NCBI GenBank assembly: GCA_965221845.1 | Contig: OZ244919.1 | Location: 3,534,001-3,598,000 of the forward strand | Source: JAJEFO01 sp965221845 | GTDB taxonomy: Bacteria; Pseudomonadota; Alphaproteobacteria; Rhodobacterales; Rhodobacteraceae | Direction of reading: 5' to 3' | DNA: 64,000 bases | Shown here: positions 60,934-64,000 of the stretch, one piece after another | Position numbering within the stretch: the first letter of the stretch is position 1 | How the letters are laid out: every line of letters starts with the position of its first letter | Notes under the pieces: model-generated | Database searches by the model: none | What the model was told of the DNA's origin: nothing | The model's input: the letters and a program-made list of their open reading frames with translations, nothing else | Translations under genes and position numbers: made by a program

Positions 60934-63075
60934 ATGAAGTCCCGCTTCCTCTCCGCCCCGATGCTGATCCTGATGCTGCTGACGGTGATTCCGTTCCTTG
61001 CCTTCGGGACGCTTTCGGTCCGGATCTTCGAGGCGCGTCTCCTGCCAGAGGTGGAGACCCAGACGTTCAATTCGGGCCTGGGCCTCCAGCGGCGGATCAA
61101 TCTCGCCATTTCGCTGTCCGACGATCTGCAACTGCTGCGCGGCGTCGAGGAGACGCTTGACGCGACGCGGTCCCTTTCCCCGGAAATGGAGTTCCTGGCG
61201 CTGACCGATCCGGACGGGAAGGTCCTCCATGTTTCCGCGCGCGATCCGGCCAGCGTTGCGGGGACGCTGGCGGAGCTGGCCAAGCCGGCGCCGACGACGA
61301 TCGCCGACCGGCTGGCCGAGAGGTGGGAGATTGTGATGGGCAGGCCGCTCTTCGTTCCCATCGAGATGTCCGGGCGGCGGGTGGGCAACCTGCTCGTTTC
61401 GAGCCTGCCGCTCGGGAGCGATCCCGGCAGTCCCGACGGCTTCCTGCACGCCGGCGTCAACGTCGAGGTGATCAACGCGCTGACGCGCGACATCTGGTTT
61501 GACATCGTCACCCTGGTGATTGCGGTCGCGCTCGTGGCCATCGAGTTCCTGATCCTGAGCTATGCCGTCCTGATCGTCCGCCCGCTTTGGATAATCGAGT
61601 TCCTCACGGCCAGGCTGTCGGCGAAGGACCTGCGTTTCGTGCCCGCGTCACTCTGGGGCGGAGGCCTGCAGAAGCTGGTCCGTCAGGTCAACCAGATGAT
61701 CTGGCAGGGCATTGACGTCGCCAAGACCCGCGCGGGCGAGATCGGGCTGCTGCTGCCCGGTGCCGACGGCCCCCGGGCGATTCGGCCTCCCGCGGTCTCG
61801 TACATCCGCCTCCCCCTGTTCATGTTCTTCCTTTCGGAAGCCATCCTGCGGCCGATCCTGCCGCAGTTTCTCGGCCAGTTCGCGCCGCCGGACGGCGACA
61901 CGGCCCTGCGGATAGGCCAGATCATGGCCGGCTTCATGGCCGCCTCGCTGGTTTCGGTGCTTTTCGGCTCGGTCCTCGCGGAACGCTACGGCGTGCGGCG
62001 CGTGTTCTTCTGGGGCGCCATCCTGAGCGCCGTCGGCGTGGCGGGCCACCTCGTCGCGCAGGGCTTTGCCGCGATCCTGCTGTCAAGGTCGCTTGCGGGC
62101 TTCGGCTACGGGCTGGTCTATGCGGCCGCGCAGATCTACATCAGCCAGCATGCCAAGCGCGATCGCCGCAGCTCGGGGTTCTCCGTGTTCTTTGCCGTGA
62201 TCGTCTCGGCCGAAATCTGCGGCCCGGCCCTGGGCGGCGTGCTGGCGGACAGGCTCGGTCCAGGGTCCGCGCTGGTGGCGGCGACCGCCGTCGCCGCGAT
62301 CTCGGCGCTGGTCTGCATGCTCCTCATCTCGCGCGCGGCGCCCGACCTGACGGACGCTTCGGACACGCCGGAGGCGGCCGGACCGGAGGGCGCTTCCGGC
62401 GGCCCGCGACGCATGCCCGTCATCGACTTGGACGTGTTCCGGGCAATCCTGCTGAACCCGAGGTTCCTGGTGACGATCATCTGCTTCGCGATTCCCGCCA
62501 AGGCGCTCCTGACCGGCGGGCTCTTCCTTCTGGTGCCGCTTGCCGTCGCCGAATCGGGAGGCAGCGCCGCCGACAGCGCCCGGGTGATCATGGCCTACGG
62601 AATCGCGATCCTGCTGCTTGCGCCCGTGATGTCGCCGCTGGCCGATCACTGGCGGAAGTTCCATCTCTGGGTGGCCGTCGGCTGCGGCGTCGCGGGGACA
62701 GGGCTCGTCATGCCGCATACGTGGCACACGCTGGGCTTCGAAGGCCTGGTCGTGCTCATGGTCGCCACCCTGCTGTTCGGCGTCGGCCAGACCCTGTCCA
62801 TACCGTCCCAGATCAGCTATCTCATGCAGGTGTCGGAGGCGCGGGGCACCGGTGCCGGCTCGGTGCTGGGCGTCTTCCGCTTCATCGAGCGCCTTGGCTC
62901 GCTCGCCGGCCCGCTGGTCGCGAGCGGCCTGCTGCTCGCGTCGCAGCCGGAGGAGGCGCTCATGCTGATGGGAATCGTGGCCGTGCTGCTGATGGCCTGC
63001 GGACTGAGCTGGTACCTGGCGTTTGGGGACCAGGACGAGGGAGATGCGATCCGTGACCTGCTTGTCGAGACGTGA
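60934..63075 (+). CDS. Sensor-MFS fusion: periplasmic sensing domain plus major facilitator transporter
   Basis: A 713-residue protein. Residues 1-245 look like a sensor: membrane helix (APMLILMLLTVIPFLAFGTL), extracytoplasmic domain with EFLALTDPDGKVLHVSARDP, second helix (IVTLVIAVALVAIEFLILSY) and a HAMP-like linker. Residues about 310-700 are a 12-helix MFS domain, with the A-motif-like FGSVLAERYGVRRVFFWG and RSLAGFGYGLVYAAAQIYIS. Such fusions are rare to my knowledge. The binding-protein gene overlaps its end by 32 bp. It could transport or act as a transceptor; the substrate is unknown. Confidence 0.8.
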   Translation: MKSRFLSAPMLILMLLTVIPFLAFGTLSVRIFEARLLPEVETQTFNSGLGLQRRINLAISLSDDLQLLRGVEETLDATRSLSPEMEFLALTDPDGKVLHVSARDPASVAGTLAELAKPAPTTIADRLAERWEIVMGRPLFVPIEMSGRRVGNLLVSSLPLGSDPGSPDGFLHAGVNVEVINALTRDIWFDIVTLVIAVALVAIEFLILSYAVLIVRPLWIIEFLTARLSAKDLRFVPASLWGGGLQKLVRQVNQMIWQGIDVAKTRAGEIGLLLPGADGPRAIRPPAVSYIRLPLFMFFLSEAILRPILPQFLGQFAPPDGDTALRIGQIMAGFMAASLVSVLFGSVLAERYGVRRVFFWGAILSAVGVAGHLVAQGFAAILLSRSLAGFGYGLVYAAAQIYISQHAKRDRRSSGFSVFFAVIVSAEICGPALGGVLADRLGPGSALVAATAVAAISALVCMLLISRAAPDLTDASDTPEAAGPEGASGGPRRMPVIDLDVFRAILLNPRFLVTIICFAIPAKALLTGGLFLLVPLAVAESGGSAADSARVIMAYGIAILLLAPVMSPLADHWRKFHLWVAVGCGVAGTGLVMPHTWHTLGFEGLVVLMVATLLFGVGQTLSIPSQISYLMQVSEARGTGAGSVLGVFRFIERLGSLAGPLVASGLLLASQPEEALMLMGIVAVLLMACGLSWYLAFGDQDEGDAIRDLLVET

Positions 63076-64000
63076 CCTGCTTGCCTGTCCGCTTGCCCTG
63101 GGCGTGGCGGGCGCCATGCCGGGAGGCGTTCGCGCCGACGCTTCCGGCAAGTCCGTCTTCATGGTGCTGTGGCGTGGCGAAACCGAGGTCGAGAACGGCT
63201 TTCGCGAATATTTCGCGGAGGCCGGCGTTCCCGTCAACCTGACGATTCGGTCCATAGACCGGGACGTGAGCAGGATCCCGGCCATCCTCGGGGAGATCGA
63301 GCGTGTCCAGCCCGATCTCGTCTACACTTGGGGCACGTCGGTCACGCTCGGCATAGCCGGGCGGGATCCGGAACTGGCCGACGGTCCGGAAGACTATCCC
63401 CCCAGGATCCTGGACAGGCCCGTCCTGTTCACGATGGTGTCGCAGCCCGTTCGCTCCCGCATCATCGAGGCCTTCGGACCGACGGGCCGCAACGTGACCG
63501 GGGTCAGTCACATCGTTCCGGTGGAAACGCAGGTCAAGGCGCTGACCGCCTACATGCCGGTGGACCGCATCGCGGCCATCTACACCCCGACGGAGTCGAA
63601 CTCGGTGCTGGCGGTCGAGCAGCTCGCCTCCACGGCGGACCGTCTCGGGATCCGGGTTGACGAGTTCCCGGTCCCGCTTGACTCGGAAGGCAACCCCAGC
63701 CGGGCGGCCCTGCCGGCGCTCGTCGAAGAGGCGGCTGGCGGCGGGCCGCAATTCCTCTACCTGGGGCCCGACAGCTTTGTCGGAGAGAACGCCCAGCAGA
63801 TCACCGATCTCGCGAATGCGCGGCGGCTCCCGTCCTTCGCCTCGACCGAGCGGATGCTCGCTGCGTCGGATGCGCTGTACGGGCTCGTGGCCCCCTACCG
63901 GAAGGTCGGCCGCTTCACCGCCCAGAAGGCCGAGCGCGTGCTGTGCGGCGAGGACGCCGTGGGAGACATCCCTGTCGAGGTGATGCCGGAATTCTCGTAC
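63044..64000 (+). CDS. ABC-type substrate-binding protein (ABC_sub_bind family), 3' truncated by window edge
   Basis: A frame from the ATG at 63044 (MRSVTCLSRRDLLACPLALG) stays open to the end of the window, giving 319 residues. The N-terminus is signal-like with a twin-arginine (SRRDLLA). The rest follows the PF04392-type fold: PDLVYTWGTSVTLGIAG, LFTMVSQPVRSRIIEAFGPT and GRNVTGVSHIVPVETQVKAL. These binding proteins usually bind aromatic or amino-acid-like ligands. It overlaps the sensor-MFS gene by 32 bp, so it is part of the same operon and may present a ligand to the sensors. Confidence 0.82.
   Translation, partial: MRSVTCLSRRDLLACPLALGVAGAMPGGVRADASGKSVFMVLWRGETEVENGFREYFAEAGVPVNLTIRSIDRDVSRIPAILGEIERVQPDLVYTWGTSVTLGIAGRDPELADGPEDYPPRILDRPVLFTMVSQPVRSRIIEAFGPTGRNVTGVSHIVPVETQVKALTAYMPVDRIAAIYTPTESNSVLAVEQLASTADRLGIRVDEFPVPLDSEGNPSRAALPALVEEAAGGGPQFLYLGPDSFVGENAQQITDLANARRLPSFASTERMLAASDALYGLVAPYRKVGRFTAQKAERVLCGEDAVGDIPVEVMPEFSY

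Overview
The window is a 64 kb piece of a GC-rich bacterial chromosome. Gene content points to an alphaproteobacterium: a Rhizobium-type L-rhamnose locus (rhaDI divergent from rhaRSTPQUK), an alphaproteobacterial-type SecG, uronate dehydrogenase, and aldolase, DUF993 and ABC families common in Rhizobiales and Rhodobacterales. The genus cannot be named from sequence alone. Dense insertion sequences (IS30, IS5, IS630, IS1634, IS110 and others), nested insertions and many frameshifted genes indicate relaxed selection or a recent IS expansion, as in host-associated or recently bottlenecked lineages.

Layout. 1-8762 is ordinary core-like sequence: the end of an ornithine cyclodeaminase family gene, an FMN alpha-hydroxy-acid dehydrogenase, secG, nhaA, a small coiled-coil membrane protein gene, tRNA-Gly(TCC), an ABC exporter and an acyl-CoA synthetase. 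8763-25636 is an accessory graveyard: serine- and tyrosine-recombinase remnants, IS30 copy 1, a type III restriction-helicase tail, an HNH-like nuclease, a MNT nucleotidyltransferase remnant, an AAA-ATPase/PD-(D/E)XK protein, nested IS elements around CTAG sites, a secreted protein with a C16 tract just after its start codon, and a retropepsin-like gene pair. 25636-28333 holds small conserved genes and uronate dehydrogenase. 28753-33000 is a stack of IS630, IS5 and IS1634, and 33005-43689 is the rhamnose locus.

43794-47121 carries a nucleotidyltransferase/small-ORF pair, a decayed IS5 with a 95 bp MITE, and a Phd/VapC pair whose toxin is frameshifted. 47122-53397 is a probable acyl-CoA or sugar catabolic operon (acyl-CoA dehydrogenase split by IS30 copy 2, SDR, DUF993 protein, sugar isomerase) next to a TetR regulator. 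53488-59328 is a second accessory block: IS66-like ends, IS5 copy C, an AbiEi/AbiEii toxin-antitoxin pair, an IS110 relic, a long hairpin, and a 3-repeat array with type I-E CRISPR geometry but no cas genes. 59329-64000 is an operon joining a STAS protein, an RsbW-like ATPase, a periplasmic sensor, a sensor-MFS fusion and a periplasmic binding protein. That operon is the best candidate here for an undescribed sensing and partner-switching module.

Three window-wide signals stand out. Five long poly-G/C tracts occur (three read as exactly 16 nt). IS elements have inserted repeatedly at TA/CTAG sites. Decayed IS copies appear to drift towards G and C rather than A and T.
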